The notes below the pieces were generated by a model. It saw only the letters and a list, made by a program, of their open reading frames with translations. It made no database searches and was not told the origin of the DNA. A stretch of DNA of 38,455 nt from an uncultured Oscillospiraceae bacterium (lineage in GTDB: Bacteria > Bacillota > Clostridia > Oscillospirales > Acutalibacteraceae): positions 1 through 38,455 of the forward strand of contig CABSLQ010000029.1 in assembly GCA_902478605.1 (NCBI GenBank), in the 5' to 3' direction. The number at the start of each line of letters is the position of its first letter. The first letter of the stretch is position 1. Below, one piece after another: positions 32,261 through 38,338 of this stretch. The position numbers were made by a program, and so were the translations under genes.

Positions 32261-32298
32261 CAGGAAAAGGCCGGTTTCCCGCTGACGCGGGAAACCGG
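32261..32298 (-). terminator. Rho-independent terminator of the SGNH hydrolase gene
   Basis: Perfect 12-bp arms CCGGTTTCCCGC (32271-32282) and GCGGGAAACCGG (32287-32298), followed on the minus strand by CCTTTTCC. It shares GCGGGAAACCGGCGCC with the leuD terminator. Confidence 0.8.
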
Positions 32299-32383
32299 CG
32301 CCATCCTGACGGCCAAGGACTTTTTCAAGGGGTTCCGCCATGCGGAACGCTTGCCGCGCCTGCGCCCTGAAGTCGAACCCGCC

Positions 32384-33451
32384 TTATCGGCCGGCGGATA
32401 ACGCGGCCTGCAGCGGGCCTTCCACGCCCATGGCCATGCGGAAAAAGCCCAGGTCATTGGGATGGCAGCCGTCCACCGTGCAGGCGTCCCACTCCTCCCC
32501 TGCAAATAGGGTTTCACCGTCGACGAACCAGACCCGCCGATCCCCTTCGGCCAGCGCCTCCTGATAGGTGGCGCGGATGATCGCCCGCCGTTCCTCCCAT
32601 TCACCGCCCCGCAGCCGGATGTCCGGCGCGGACATAAACACAATCGGGATATCCGCGTGGCCCCGGCGCACCGCGCGGTACAGCGGCAGGTGGGTCTGCC
32701 GCAGGTGCTCGGCGTGGGGCGCATTGTGATCGTAATCGCACACAAAGGCGCTCATCGGCAGCGCGGCCAGGTAATCCGCCATGGCCGGCTCGGCGCGGCA
32801 GCTGCCCGAAAAGCCCAGGTTCACGTGATCCCGGTGCAGCCGGCGGGACAGAATGGCCTCATAGCTGTTGCCCGGCCGGGAGGCGCAGCCGCCTTGGGTG
32901 ATGGAGGAACCGTAAAAGACGATGGGCGGCGCATCGACGTAGGGGTGCGCCGCGGCCAGAGACGCCCCCTTTTGGATCGCGATGTACAGCGCCTTCACGC
33001 CGTTGTACAGCGGAAAATGGACGGTGTACGCGGCCGGACCGCCCCCCGTCCGGGCCGAGGCCCCGTAGCTGTCCTGCCAGGCGGGCGGCGGCATGAAGGT
33101 GGCCAGATAGCGGTCTCCCTCCCCGCTATTCCGATACAGGTCAAAGCCCGACTGCCCGACCAGCGGCATGTGGGGCATGATCCCCGGGTAATCCAGCTGC
33201 GCCTCGATAGCGATCAGGGGGGAATCGGTTTGAAAGCACACGCGGCCGCCCGCCGTGTGGCGGTTCAGCCAGGACACGCCCGGCGAAACGGCGTCGGCCA
33301 CCGCCTGAGGCAGCCGTACGAAGCAGCCCTGCCCCTCGTCGTACTGTATGCCGAACAGCGAAAAGGGGGCCTGCCGGACATCGAACCAGGTGATGTCCTC
33401 CTGTATCGCGGTTTCCGACCGGAAACGGCGATCGATTTCTTCAATGCGCAT
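32384..33451 (-). CDS. SGNH/GDSL-family hydrolase with N-terminal beta domain
   Basis: 355 residues. An N-terminal beta-sandwich-like part (about 20-165) precedes an SGNH domain with block I F-Y-G-S-S-I-T-Q-G (Ser183), G-F-S-G-S in block II, and the Asp/His pair D327 and H330 in V-D-G-C-H-P-N-D. Such two-domain proteins are typically esterases acting on carbohydrate esters or lipids. No signal peptide is seen, so it is probably cytoplasmic. ATG 33451 has AAGGAGG about 8 bases upstream; the longer 33562 frame runs into the tRNA terminator. It is probably monocistronic. Confidence 0.88.
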   Translation of the reverse strand: MRIEEIDRRFRSETAIQEDITWFDVRQAPFSLFGIQYDEGQGCFVRLPQAVADAVSPGVSWLNRHTAGGRVCFQTDSPLIAIEAQLDYPGIMPHMPLVGQSGFDLYRNSGEGDRYLATFMPPPAWQDSYGASARTGGGPAAYTVHFPLYNGVKALYIAIQKGASLAAAHPYVDAPPIVFYGSSITQGGCASRPGNSYEAILSRRLHRDHVNLGFSGSCRAEPAMADYLAALPMSAFVCDYDHNAPHAEHLRQTHLPLYRAVRRGHADIPIVFMSAPDIRLRGGEWEERRAIIRATYQEALAEGDRRVWFVDGETLFAGEEWDACTVDGCHPNDLGFFRMAMGVEGPLQAALSAGR

Positions 33452-33562
33452 GGGACGGACCTCCTTGTTGGATTTCCCGCACCGGGCGGAAAGAGCGGGC
33501 CGGCTCAGCGGCCCCGCAAAACAAATCGCCAGGGAACATACCGTCTCAGCCGCGAAAGGCAC

Positions 33563-33595
33563 AAAAACAGCCCTCCTTTTGGGAGAGCTGTTTTT
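33563..33595 (-). terminator. Terminator of the former tRNA-Thr gene
   Basis: AAAAACAGC and GCTGTTTTT arms with CTCC/GGGAG inner pairs and a short loop. It lies about 25 bp past the tRNA 3' end on the minus strand and ends in GCTGTTTTTG. Confidence 0.75.
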
Positions 33596-33619
33596 GCAGC
33601 AAAGGCTGTACTGTACATG

Positions 33620-33667
33620 TGGAGCTGGTTGACGGACTTGAACCCCCGACCTGCTGATTACAAATCA
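33620..33667 (-). tRNA. tRNA-Thr(UGU) 3' fragment marking the attachment site of the right element
   Basis: On the minus strand the fragment reads from the anticodon loop TTTGTAA (anticodon TGT) through the TCAGC half-stem, variable loop, T-arm (GGGGGTTCAAGTCC) and acceptor AACCAGC to a terminal CCA at 33620. The 5' anticodon strand already mismatches, and no acceptor 5' strand (GCTGGTT) exists upstream. The intact tRNA should be restored at the far end of the element, outside the window. Confidence 0.85.
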
Positions 33668-33716
33668 TCCTGAAAACCGCATTTTTTGGCTCTACCACTA
33701 GGTTTTTCAATATTTT

Positions 33717-33737
33717 TGACTTGCATCTGACTTGCAT
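33717..33737. repeat. Direct repeats beside the integrase gene, possible arm-type sites
   Basis: TGACTTGCAT occurs twice, 33717-33726 and 33728-33737, directly at the integrase stop and about 50 bp from the tRNA fragment. This is where tyrosine integrases usually have arm-binding sites. Confidence 0.55.
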
Positions 33738-33738
33738 G

Positions 33739-34956
33739 TTAAACCGAATTTTTTAATTGCCCTTTGCCATTGCCCAAAAAAACGTCCAATTTGTCCATGC
33801 TATTACGCTTATATTTATTATCTAAATGCGTATAAATTTGCAATGTAGTTTTAATGTCCGCGTGCCCCAGCTGTGCTTTGGCAGTCAGCACATCTACACC
33901 GGCTTTGTATAACAGCGTGGCAAACGTATGACGTAAGCAATGGGCGGTAAATTTTTCTATTCGGAACGGTACTCCGCCCGGGTCGAACTTGCTTGTGGGG
34001 GATTTATCCATATCGCGGAAATCTCCATATTTCAAGTTCATATCCACAAGATAACTTTCCCACAGCCTATCAAATGCACTGTCTGTCATCATCTCGCCGT
34101 TTGCAGATGGGCAAACCAATGGCCGGATCGCTTGCACCTTTTCGGCCTCCTCACAAACCGCTGCTTTTCTTGCTCGCAAAAAGTCCACCAAGATAAGCGG
34201 AATATCAACGGTTCTTTCCCCTGCCGCTGTCTTGGCCCCGGGCTTGACGACAGGCCTTCCCCCCACCATCTTAACCGATTTACACACATGGATTGTGCGC
34301 GCGTCCAGGTTAATATCGGCCCACGTAAGCGGAATAACCTCTCCCCTGCGCAGGCCGGCGTATAGCATGATCATGGCTGCCGTCTGCGCGCGGTGAGGCA
34401 TCTCCATTATTCTCTGGATTTCTTCATCCGTCAGCGCGCGGCGTTTCTTTTGCGGAGCACCAGATGGAACCATAACCGCCAATGCCGGATTATAATCCAA
34501 TACGCGGTTGGCAATGGCAAATTTGAAAATCTGGTTTGCTGTCATGCGCAAATCCGAAAGCACCTTTTTGGACGACGGTTTACATGTGTGAGGATTTTTG
34601 TCTGCCAAGTCCATAAGAATTTCCTGAATATCGCAAGTACGCACTTTGCCGATAGGAACAAGCTGCAACCGTTCAAGAAGATAGGCTGCACTGTTTTTAT
34701 AGCACGTGTACTGCTTTTCGGCAACCTCATGGCTTTTCAGCTTCAGCCACCGCTCAGCCCATTCCCCAAAGGTATCTCTTTCAGCGGATACGTCTATCCC
34801 CTTGCGCAATTGGATTTTAATTTCAAGAGCTTTTTCGTCCGCCTCCTTCGGACTTGCCCCATACACGGTTTTGTACTGGCGGCGGCCATCTTCGCCTAGG
34901 CCAAGGTATACCTGCCTGGAATATCGGCCGTCCGCCCGCTTCTTTAACTTTGGCAT
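33739..34956 (-). CDS. int: Tyrosine site-specific integrase
   Basis: 405 residues. An N-terminal beta-sheet arm-binding domain (R-Y-S-R-Q-V-Y-L-G) is followed by a SAM-like core-binding domain (about 60-165). The catalytic domain has R203 in A-G-L-R-R-G-E, H339 and R342 in A-H-C-L-R-H-T, H365 in G-H-A-D, and nucleophile Y375 in Q-I-Y-T-H. It integrates the element at the 3' end of tRNA-Thr, fragments of which lie 72 bp away. It is transcribed towards the attachment site, as usual for phages and ICEs. A plus-strand promoter begins right behind its start codon. Confidence 0.96.
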   Translation of the reverse strand: MPKLKKRADGRYSRQVYLGLGEDGRRQYKTVYGASPKEADEKALEIKIQLRKGIDVSAERDTFGEWAERWLKLKSHEVAEKQYTCYKNSAAYLLERLQLVPIGKVRTCDIQEILMDLADKNPHTCKPSSKKVLSDLRMTANQIFKFAIANRVLDYNPALAVMVPSGAPQKKRRALTDEEIQRIMEMPHRAQTAAMIMLYAGLRRGEVIPLTWADINLDARTIHVCKSVKMVGGRPVVKPGAKTAAGERTVDIPLILVDFLRARKAAVCEEAEKVQAIRPLVCPSANGEMMTDSAFDRLWESYLVDMNLKYGDFRDMDKSPTSKFDPGGVPFRIEKFTAHCLRHTFATLLYKAGVDVLTAKAQLGHADIKTTLQIYTHLDNKYKRNSMDKLDVFLGNGKGQLKNSV

Positions 34957-34973
34957 ATTGGCGCACTCCTCCC

Positions 34974-35002
34974 TTGACCGGAGGCGGATACCGTGCTACA
35001 AT
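34974..35002 (+). promoter_or_regulatory. Plus-strand promoter behind the integrase start
   Basis: TTGACC (34974-34979), a 17-bp spacer and TACAAT (34997-35002). No plus-strand gene follows, only the short unit ending at 35087. Confidence 0.75.
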
Positions 35003-35008
35003 AGCCTT

Positions 35009-35090
35009 GCGCAAGCACTGTGACGGTCGCCTTCGGTTGACTGTCCACCGCCTCGTTCCTGTTGGCGCAGGAGCGGGGCGGTTTTTTATT
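35009..35090 (+). ncRNA. Candidate small RNA 1 of the right element
   Basis: A start about 7 bp after the -10 box would give an RNA of about 80 nt. It begins with TTGCGCAA, has a middle hairpin (GTGACGGTC and GACTGTCCAC with one bulge), and ends in a terminator with CCGCCTCGTTCC (35048-35059) against GGAGCGGGGCGG (35070-35081), followed by T6. No reading frame of note is inside. It is divergent from int and convergent with the gene ending at 35090. Confidence 0.6.
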
Positions 35091-35653
35091 TATTGGAATT
35101 TGTCTAATGCCTCTTTTGCTTCAGACAACGATGACTGCGTGGATTCATCTTCTATTTTTTCAGCTCCACGATATACATATTTGATAGCCTTCACCGTATT
35201 ATAACCTGCATCATAAGCCGCACGCGTGCTATCGGGCAACTCGGAAATATTTGACGCCGCTGCATTTGCCTCAATATACCGATAAATAAACTCTCCATAA
35301 TACATGGAATGCTCCATTACTTCGGTGTTCTCATAAAAATTATCCACATGTTCCTTTAAATACTGAATCGCTTCGTCCCAAGCTGATACCGCTTGATCTT
35401 CGTCCATGTTTTTTGCGGCCTCTGAGGCACTCGTAGTAATTTCGTCTACGCGGGCGCTAGTCCCTTCTTCCGATTGAGCATTTTCGGCTTTCCAGCCAAA
35501 AGAAATTTCATTTACTACCGAATCCGATGGCTCTGACGATGAACTTTCCTCATTAGAAGGTTTCAGATTTCCAGTCGCCGCCAAAATGATATAAATTACA
35601 ACCAGCACGATGGCGACAGCAGCTACAATAATCCAAATCCTTTTCTTACCCAT
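35090..35653 (-). CDS. Membrane-anchored extracytoplasmic protein of the prophage-like element
   Basis: 187 residues. A basic start (G-K-K-R) and one long hydrophobic helix (about 6-27) are followed by a Ser/Glu-rich linker and an acidic helical domain with several Tyr. No lipobox cysteine is seen, so it is a single-pass anchored protein rather than a lipoprotein. A gene in this place, between integrase and repressor, is often a superinfection-exclusion or lysogenic-conversion protein; that role is inference. ATG 35653 has AAAGG 9 bases upstream. It is flanked on both sides by candidate small RNA units running the opposite way. Confidence 0.75.
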   Translation of the reverse strand: MGKKRIWIIVAAVAIVLVVIYIILAATGNLKPSNEESSSSEPSDSVVNEISFGWKAENAQSEEGTSARVDEITTSASEAAKNMDEDQAVSAWDEAIQYLKEHVDNFYENTEVMEHSMYYGEFIYRYIEANAAASNISELPDSTRAAYDAGYNTVKAIKYVYRGAEKIEDESTQSSLSEAKEALDKFQ

Positions 35654-35674
35654 TTCCCTCATCCTTTCCAGATA

Positions 35675-35702
35675 TTGACATATTGCGTCAAATCTGTATA
35701 AT
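35675..35702 (+). promoter_or_regulatory. Consensus plus-strand promoter with palindromic -35 region
   Basis: TTGACA (35675-35680), a 16-bp spacer and TATAAT (35697-35702). The -35 box is one arm of TTGAC-N7-GTCAA (35675-35691), a possible operator. Confidence 0.8.
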
Positions 35703-35708
35703 TAATTT

Positions 35709-35785
35709 GTGAGGGAAATTCACATGCTGTAGTTTCTTTTCACACTTGCCGTCCAGAGGTTGCAGCTCTGGGCGGCTTTTTATTT
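35709..35785 (+). ncRNA. Candidate small RNA 2 of the right element
   Basis: About 77 nt from the predicted start to the T run. A TGTGA/TCACA hairpin is near the 5' end. The terminator has GCCGTCCAGAG (35747-35757) against CTCTGGGCGGC (35766-35776), then TTTTTATTT. It ends at the stop of the ImmA-like gene and is convergent with it. The 3' end resembles that of candidate 1 (GGGCGG or GGCGGC before the T run and ATTT). Confidence 0.6.
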
Positions 35786-35787
35786 GT

Positions 35788-36192
35788 TCAAGTTTTTCGC
35801 AACCGATACGGTCGATCCAGTTCATCCGCCCAAATATCAATACATGGGTATTGCCTCTTTTCGATCTTAATTTTTTCCGCTTTTCCGGTCAGTGCATCGA
35901 CGATAGAAAAGTTGATCATCTTCTTTGGAGGCTGTACAGCCATTACCACCACTTCTTCTTGTGGTATTAATACCGGCCGGTATGGTTCAATAGTTTCAAA
36001 AGGTTTCTGCGATTCAAAGTCACCTTGCCTAATATGTTCCAACTCGTGTTCTAGAGCTTGCTTTTGTGCCTCATTTGACAAATGGCAATTGATAAAAATA
36101 TTATAATGGCCATCCTCGTCTTTAGCAGTCAAAGCTGGCACGGATAAAGGGAACGGCGCAAAACGCACAGTGTAGTCGCAATCCAGTATCAT
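35788..36192 (-). CDS. ImmA/IrrE-type metallopeptidase
   Basis: 134 residues. The zinc motif H-E-x2-H is seen as H49-E-L-E-H53 in A-L-E-H-E-L-E-H-I-R-Q-G. A conserved I-F-I-N-C-H-L-S precedes it. Family members cleave the adjacent repressor to trigger excision or induction of integrative elements. The gene starts 15 bp after the repressor gene and shares its strand, the usual ImmR-ImmA layout. The protein is at the short end of the family. Confidence 0.88.
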   Translation of the reverse strand: MILDCDYTVRFAPFPLSVPALTAKDEDGHYNIFINCHLSNEAQKQALEHELEHIRQGDFESQKPFETIEPYRPVLIPQEEVVVMAVQPPKKMINFSIVDALTGKAEKIKIEKRQYPCIDIWADELDRPYRLRKT

Positions 36193-36207
36193 ACCATCAC
36201 TATCCGT

Positions 36208-36609
36208 TTACATATTTTCACTATCTTCTTTGAAGGCTTCCACTATTTTAATCGCCTTTTTCAAGTCTTCTGGAGTGACGTTTTTTGTAACAGAGAAAAG
36301 GATTTTCATATCCGGGCGTTCACGGACGGCACGCAATATCTCCATGCTGTCGGCATCCAGCCGGATCAGTTCGCCCTCTTTAAATCGGCCCTCGTCTTCG
36401 GCGGGGGCTTTTTGTTTTTGGTCGTTGCCGAGAAGGTAGTCCACGGATACGCCGAAGTAGTCGGCAATAGCTAGCATTTTTTCGTATTTCGGCTTACTTC
36501 TCCCGTTTTTCCAATCACTTAGTGACGATTGAGCAACGCCTGTAGCTTTAGAAACTTGATATGGGGTTACGCCTTTTTCTTTTAGCAATTTAGCAAAAAT
36601 TTCATACAC
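36208..36609 (-). CDS. XRE/Cro-CI family repressor
   Basis: 133 residues. The N-terminal helix-turn-helix is T-P-Y-Q-V-S-K-A-T-G-V-A-Q-S-S-L-S-D-W-K-N-G. The next helix reads L-A-I-A-D-Y-F-G-V-S-V-D-Y-L-L-G, as in immunity repressors. The C-terminal part is charged and may be the ImmA target. It is divergent from the early genes across 226 bp with several repeated motifs, so it probably controls both directions. The ImmA-like gene follows in the same transcript. Confidence 0.93.
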   Translation of the reverse strand: MYEIFAKLLKEKGVTPYQVSKATGVAQSSLSDWKNGRSKPKYEKMLAIADYFGVSVDYLLGNDQKQKAPAEDEGRFKEGELIRLDADSMEILRAVRERPDMKILFSVTKNVTPEDLKKAIKIVEAFKEDSENM

Positions 36610-36835
36610 GATTTATGCACCTCTACAATTTCGTGTACTACTTAAGATTTCGTCGCAAAACCAATTGACATACTTAAGAAACCGTGGTAAAGTATACCTG
36701 TACCACGAAAACCGAAGTAAATGCAACGAAATAAGTTGTACTTCGCATTTTGAATTGCTTCTGCTTACAATCGAAGTATATCACAAAACCGAAGTAAACA
36801 CAACTAACAAGGTGCATAAAGAAAGGAGGGCAAAC
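36610..36835. promoter_or_regulatory. Immunity operator/promoter region with repeated sites
   Basis: CGAAGTA occurs at 36713, 36772 and 36790, and its reverse TACTTCG at 36739. TACTTAAG occurs at 36639 and 36671, exactly 32 bp apart. A plus-strand promoter TTGACA (36665-36670), 17-bp spacer, TAAAGT (36688-36693) overlaps the second TACTTAAG. These are probable repressor sites governing the switch between the repressor and early genes. Confidence 0.75.
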
Positions 36836-37069
36836 ATGTCGAATATGAACCATAAAATCTCATTCCAACCGAATGCAGTGGAGATCATGAACACCGAACA
36901 ACCGGACACCGTTGCAATAGATGGGGTGGAAATACCAAGCTGGTATAAGGTATGGAAAGAACTGAGACGCACGGAAAGAAAATCCGGTTCCCGTGTTGTG
37001 CAATGTATTACCATGATATGCGCAGTCGTTAGCCTTGTCTTGTCGATACTAGCGCTATTATGGAGATAA
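36836..37069 (+). CDS. Small early protein with C-terminal membrane helix
   Basis: 77 residues from ATG 36836 with GGAGGG 5-6 bases upstream. It has a polar N-terminus with V-A-I-D-G-V-E-I-P-S-W-Y-K-V-W, a basic stretch, and then a hydrophobic C-terminal helix (about 52-75) ending L-L-W-R. It is probably tail-anchored. It is the first gene rightward from the immunity region. Its last 41 bp overlap the 3' end of an opposite-strand gene. Function is unknown. Confidence 0.65.
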   Translation: MSNMNHKISFQPNAVEIMNTEQPDTVAIDGVEIPSWYKVWKELRRTERKSGSRVVQCITMICAVVSLVLSILALLWR

Positions 37070-37391
37070 TCAGGGCAGCAACGGAAGCCAGTAAGGAAAA
37101 GAAATCAATCCATTTTTCCTCTACATATTTCAAGATTTCCTTTCTCCTAAAATATCGCCAGTTTACTCCCACATGGGAAAGGTGAAAACCGGATACTTGC
37201 CCACCTCCGTAACGCTGGTACTCAAGGATCCCATTGGATTCCATCCACCTAACCGAGGCGCGCAAATCTTCAAGCGGAACGTGAAGAGAGATGGATAGAC
37301 TTTCGAACTCTTCATCGAATCGGCAGACATATTCACTTCCTTTTCCTTTTGAAGATAAATATTTCATGATCTGCTTACTTGTTTTATCCAT
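37029..37391 (-). CDS. Opposite-strand gene: winged-helix-like N-terminus and C-terminal membrane helix (moron candidate)
   Basis: 120 residues. The N-terminal part (K-T-S-K-Q-I-M-K-Y-L-S-S-K then S-V-R-W-M-E-S-N-G-I-L-E-Y-Q-R) looks like a winged helix. The C-terminus is a hydrophobic helix (I-D-F-F-S-L-L-A-S-V-A-A-L-I-I-S-I-I-A-L-V). ATG 37391 has GGAGAGG about 8 bases upstream. It runs against the early genes and has its own promoter at 37410-37439. An independent opposite-strand gene inside a prophage early region is typical of a moron. Function is unknown. Confidence 0.65.
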   Translation of the reverse strand: MDKTSKQIMKYLSSKGKGSEYVCRFDEEFESLSISLHVPLEDLRASVRWMESNGILEYQRYGGGQVSGFHLSHVGVNWRYFRRKEILKYVEEKWIDFFSLLASVAALIISIIALVSTRQG

Positions 37392-37409
37392 CGCCATCAC
37401 CTCTCCTAC

Positions 37410-37439
37410 AGTATACCAAACCGAAAGGGGGCAAAGCAA
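37410..37439 (-). promoter_or_regulatory. Promoter of the opposite-strand gene ending at 37029
   Basis: On the minus strand TTGCTT (37439-37434), an 18-bp spacer and TATACT (37415-37410), 19 bp before the start codon. It overlaps the start of the divergent excisionase-like gene. Confidence 0.6.
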
Positions 37440-37627
37440 TGTCAAACATGTACACATGCGAACAGGTTGCACAGCGGTACGGCGTGAAAACGCTGACGGT
37501 GTGGGACTGGATTCGTAAGAAGAAACTCCCGGCTATTAAGCTGGGGCGTGACTACCGGATCCGGCAGGAGGATCTGGACACATTCGAGCGGGAACGGCTT
37601 ACAGTAGACACCACCAAGACGGCGTGA
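37439..37627 (+). CDS. Excisionase-like MerR-type DNA-binding protein
   Basis: 62 residues. The pattern Y-T-C-E-Q-V-A-Q-R-Y-G-V-K-T-L-T-V-W-D-W-I-R-K-K-K-L-P-A-I-K-L-G-R-D-Y-R-I-R is the helix-turn-helix type 17 seen in excisionases and small element regulators. It could assist the integrase in excision or act as a control protein. ATG 37439 has AAGGGGG about 7 bases upstream. Its last codons (D-T-T-K-T-A-stop) recur at 38119-38139. Confidence 0.85.
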   Translation: MSNMYTCEQVAQRYGVKTLTVWDWIRKKKLPAIKLGRDYRIRQEDLDTFERERLTVDTTKTA

Positions 37628-37656
37628 GTGTGTCTGGTAGAAAGGAGCGTGAACCG

Positions 37657-37749
37657 ATGAAAGACTATCTCAAACTGTTAGGACAATCGCTTATGCACAT
37701 TGGAGAAATACTGATTGCCTTATCAATTGCGCACGTCGTTTTTGGCTGA
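37657..37749 (+). CDS. 30-residue membrane peptide
   Basis: M-K-D-Y-L-K-L-L-G-Q-S at the start, then a hydrophobic helix (I-G-E-I-L-I-A-L-S-I-A-H-V-V-F-G). AAAGGAG lies about 9 bases before ATG 37657, which supports translation. It overlaps the 3' end of the next opposite-strand gene by 27 bp. Function is unknown; a small membrane regulator or toxin-like peptide is possible. Confidence 0.5.
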   Translation: MKDYLKLLGQSLMHIGEILIALSIAHVVFG

Positions 37750-38082
37750 TTCTATTAAGCGACGTATGACACCGCCGCATTTAGATGTATTTCGCGGTTC
37801 ATCTGTAATGGCATGTTCCAATTCTATCAGTAGTTCTTCTGATTCGTGCGAGCAAAACAATTTAGCTTTTTCAATAGCGGCAATTAAATTCATTTTCTTT
37901 TCCGCGCTTGTTTCATCCATCATACAAACAGAGTAGGCTGATAAAACCTCTGCGTAGTATTCGGCCAAAAATCGCTTTTGTTCTTGGTACTTTGTTGATT
38001 TTCTTGAAAGGTAAGCCCCGATTAGCACGCCAATTAAACCGACCACGCTTGTTATAACTACTTCAATTATGCTATTCCACAT
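37723..38082 (-). CDS. Opposite-strand membrane protein with helical domain (moron candidate)
   Basis: 119 residues. The N-terminus is a membrane helix (about 5-24, with V-V-G-L-I-G-V-L-I-G-A-Y-L). It is followed by S-R-K-S-T-K and a cytosolic, mostly helical domain rich in Glu, Lys and Ala. ATG 38082 has GAGGTG 6 bases upstream; a GTG three codons earlier coincides with that site. It has its own promoter with a palindromic operator. Its place against the early operon suggests an independently expressed lysogeny or exclusion function, which is inference. Confidence 0.7.
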   Translation of the reverse strand: MWNSIIEVVITSVVGLIGVLIGAYLSRKSTKYQEQKRFLAEYYAEVLSAYSVCMMDETSAEKKMNLIAAIEKAKLFCSHESEELLIELEHAITDEPRNTSKCGGVIRRLIESAKNDVRN

Positions 38083-38097
38083 AACTATCACCTCGCC

Positions 38098-38129
38098 GTG
38101 ATTTTATCACAACCAGAAGACACCGGCAA
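38098..38129 (-). promoter_or_regulatory. Promoter plus palindromic operator of the gene starting at 38082
   Basis: On the minus strand TTGCCG (38129-38124), a 17-bp spacer and TAAAAT (38106-38101). The -10 box sits inside the palindrome GTGATTTTATCAC (38098-38110). Confidence 0.65.
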
Positions 38130-38152
38130 GACGGCGTGAGGAGAAGAAACAA

Positions 38153-38338
38153 ATGATAATGATTAACCTCATCCTGATCGCACTAGTGACGGCCTGTTTT
38201 GGGTTTCGGTCCATCATGGAAGCCCTATGCTTTAAGGACAAGGAGAGCGCAAAACAGACGTTCCGCTATTGGTGCGTATCCGTTGGTAGCTTGGTATTAT
38301 CTTTTGGCTTTTCTCTTCTCCTTTATTACACGGCTTAG
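38153..38338 (+). CDS. Small two-helix membrane protein
   Basis: 61 residues. One hydrophobic helix lies near 3-18 (N-L-I-L-I-A-L-V-T-A-C-F) and a second near 43-58 (V-G-S-L-V-L-S-F-G-F-S-L-L-L-Y-Y), joined by a charged loop K-D-K-E-S-A-K-Q. GGAG lies 9 bases before ATG 38153. No family is recognised. It continues the plus-strand series of tiny early genes. Confidence 0.65.
   Translation: MIMINLILIALVTACFGFRSIMEALCFKDKESAKQTFRYWCVSVGSLVLSFGFSLLLYYTA

Noticed and set aside
31314..32370. Long open frames on both strands across the tandem repeats, with 37-residue protein repeats
   Set aside because: The 111-bp period is divisible by three, so every frame without a stop in one unit stays open. 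Frames are open on both strands at once, with no ribosome site, and overlap the ilvB promoter and leader.
33620..33710. Complete tRNA gene
   Set aside because: No acceptor 5' strand is found and the anticodon stem has a mismatch; only the 3' part is real.
35090..35653. Lipoprotein
   Set aside because: No cysteine follows the hydrophobic helix, so a lipobox is absent; called membrane-anchored instead.
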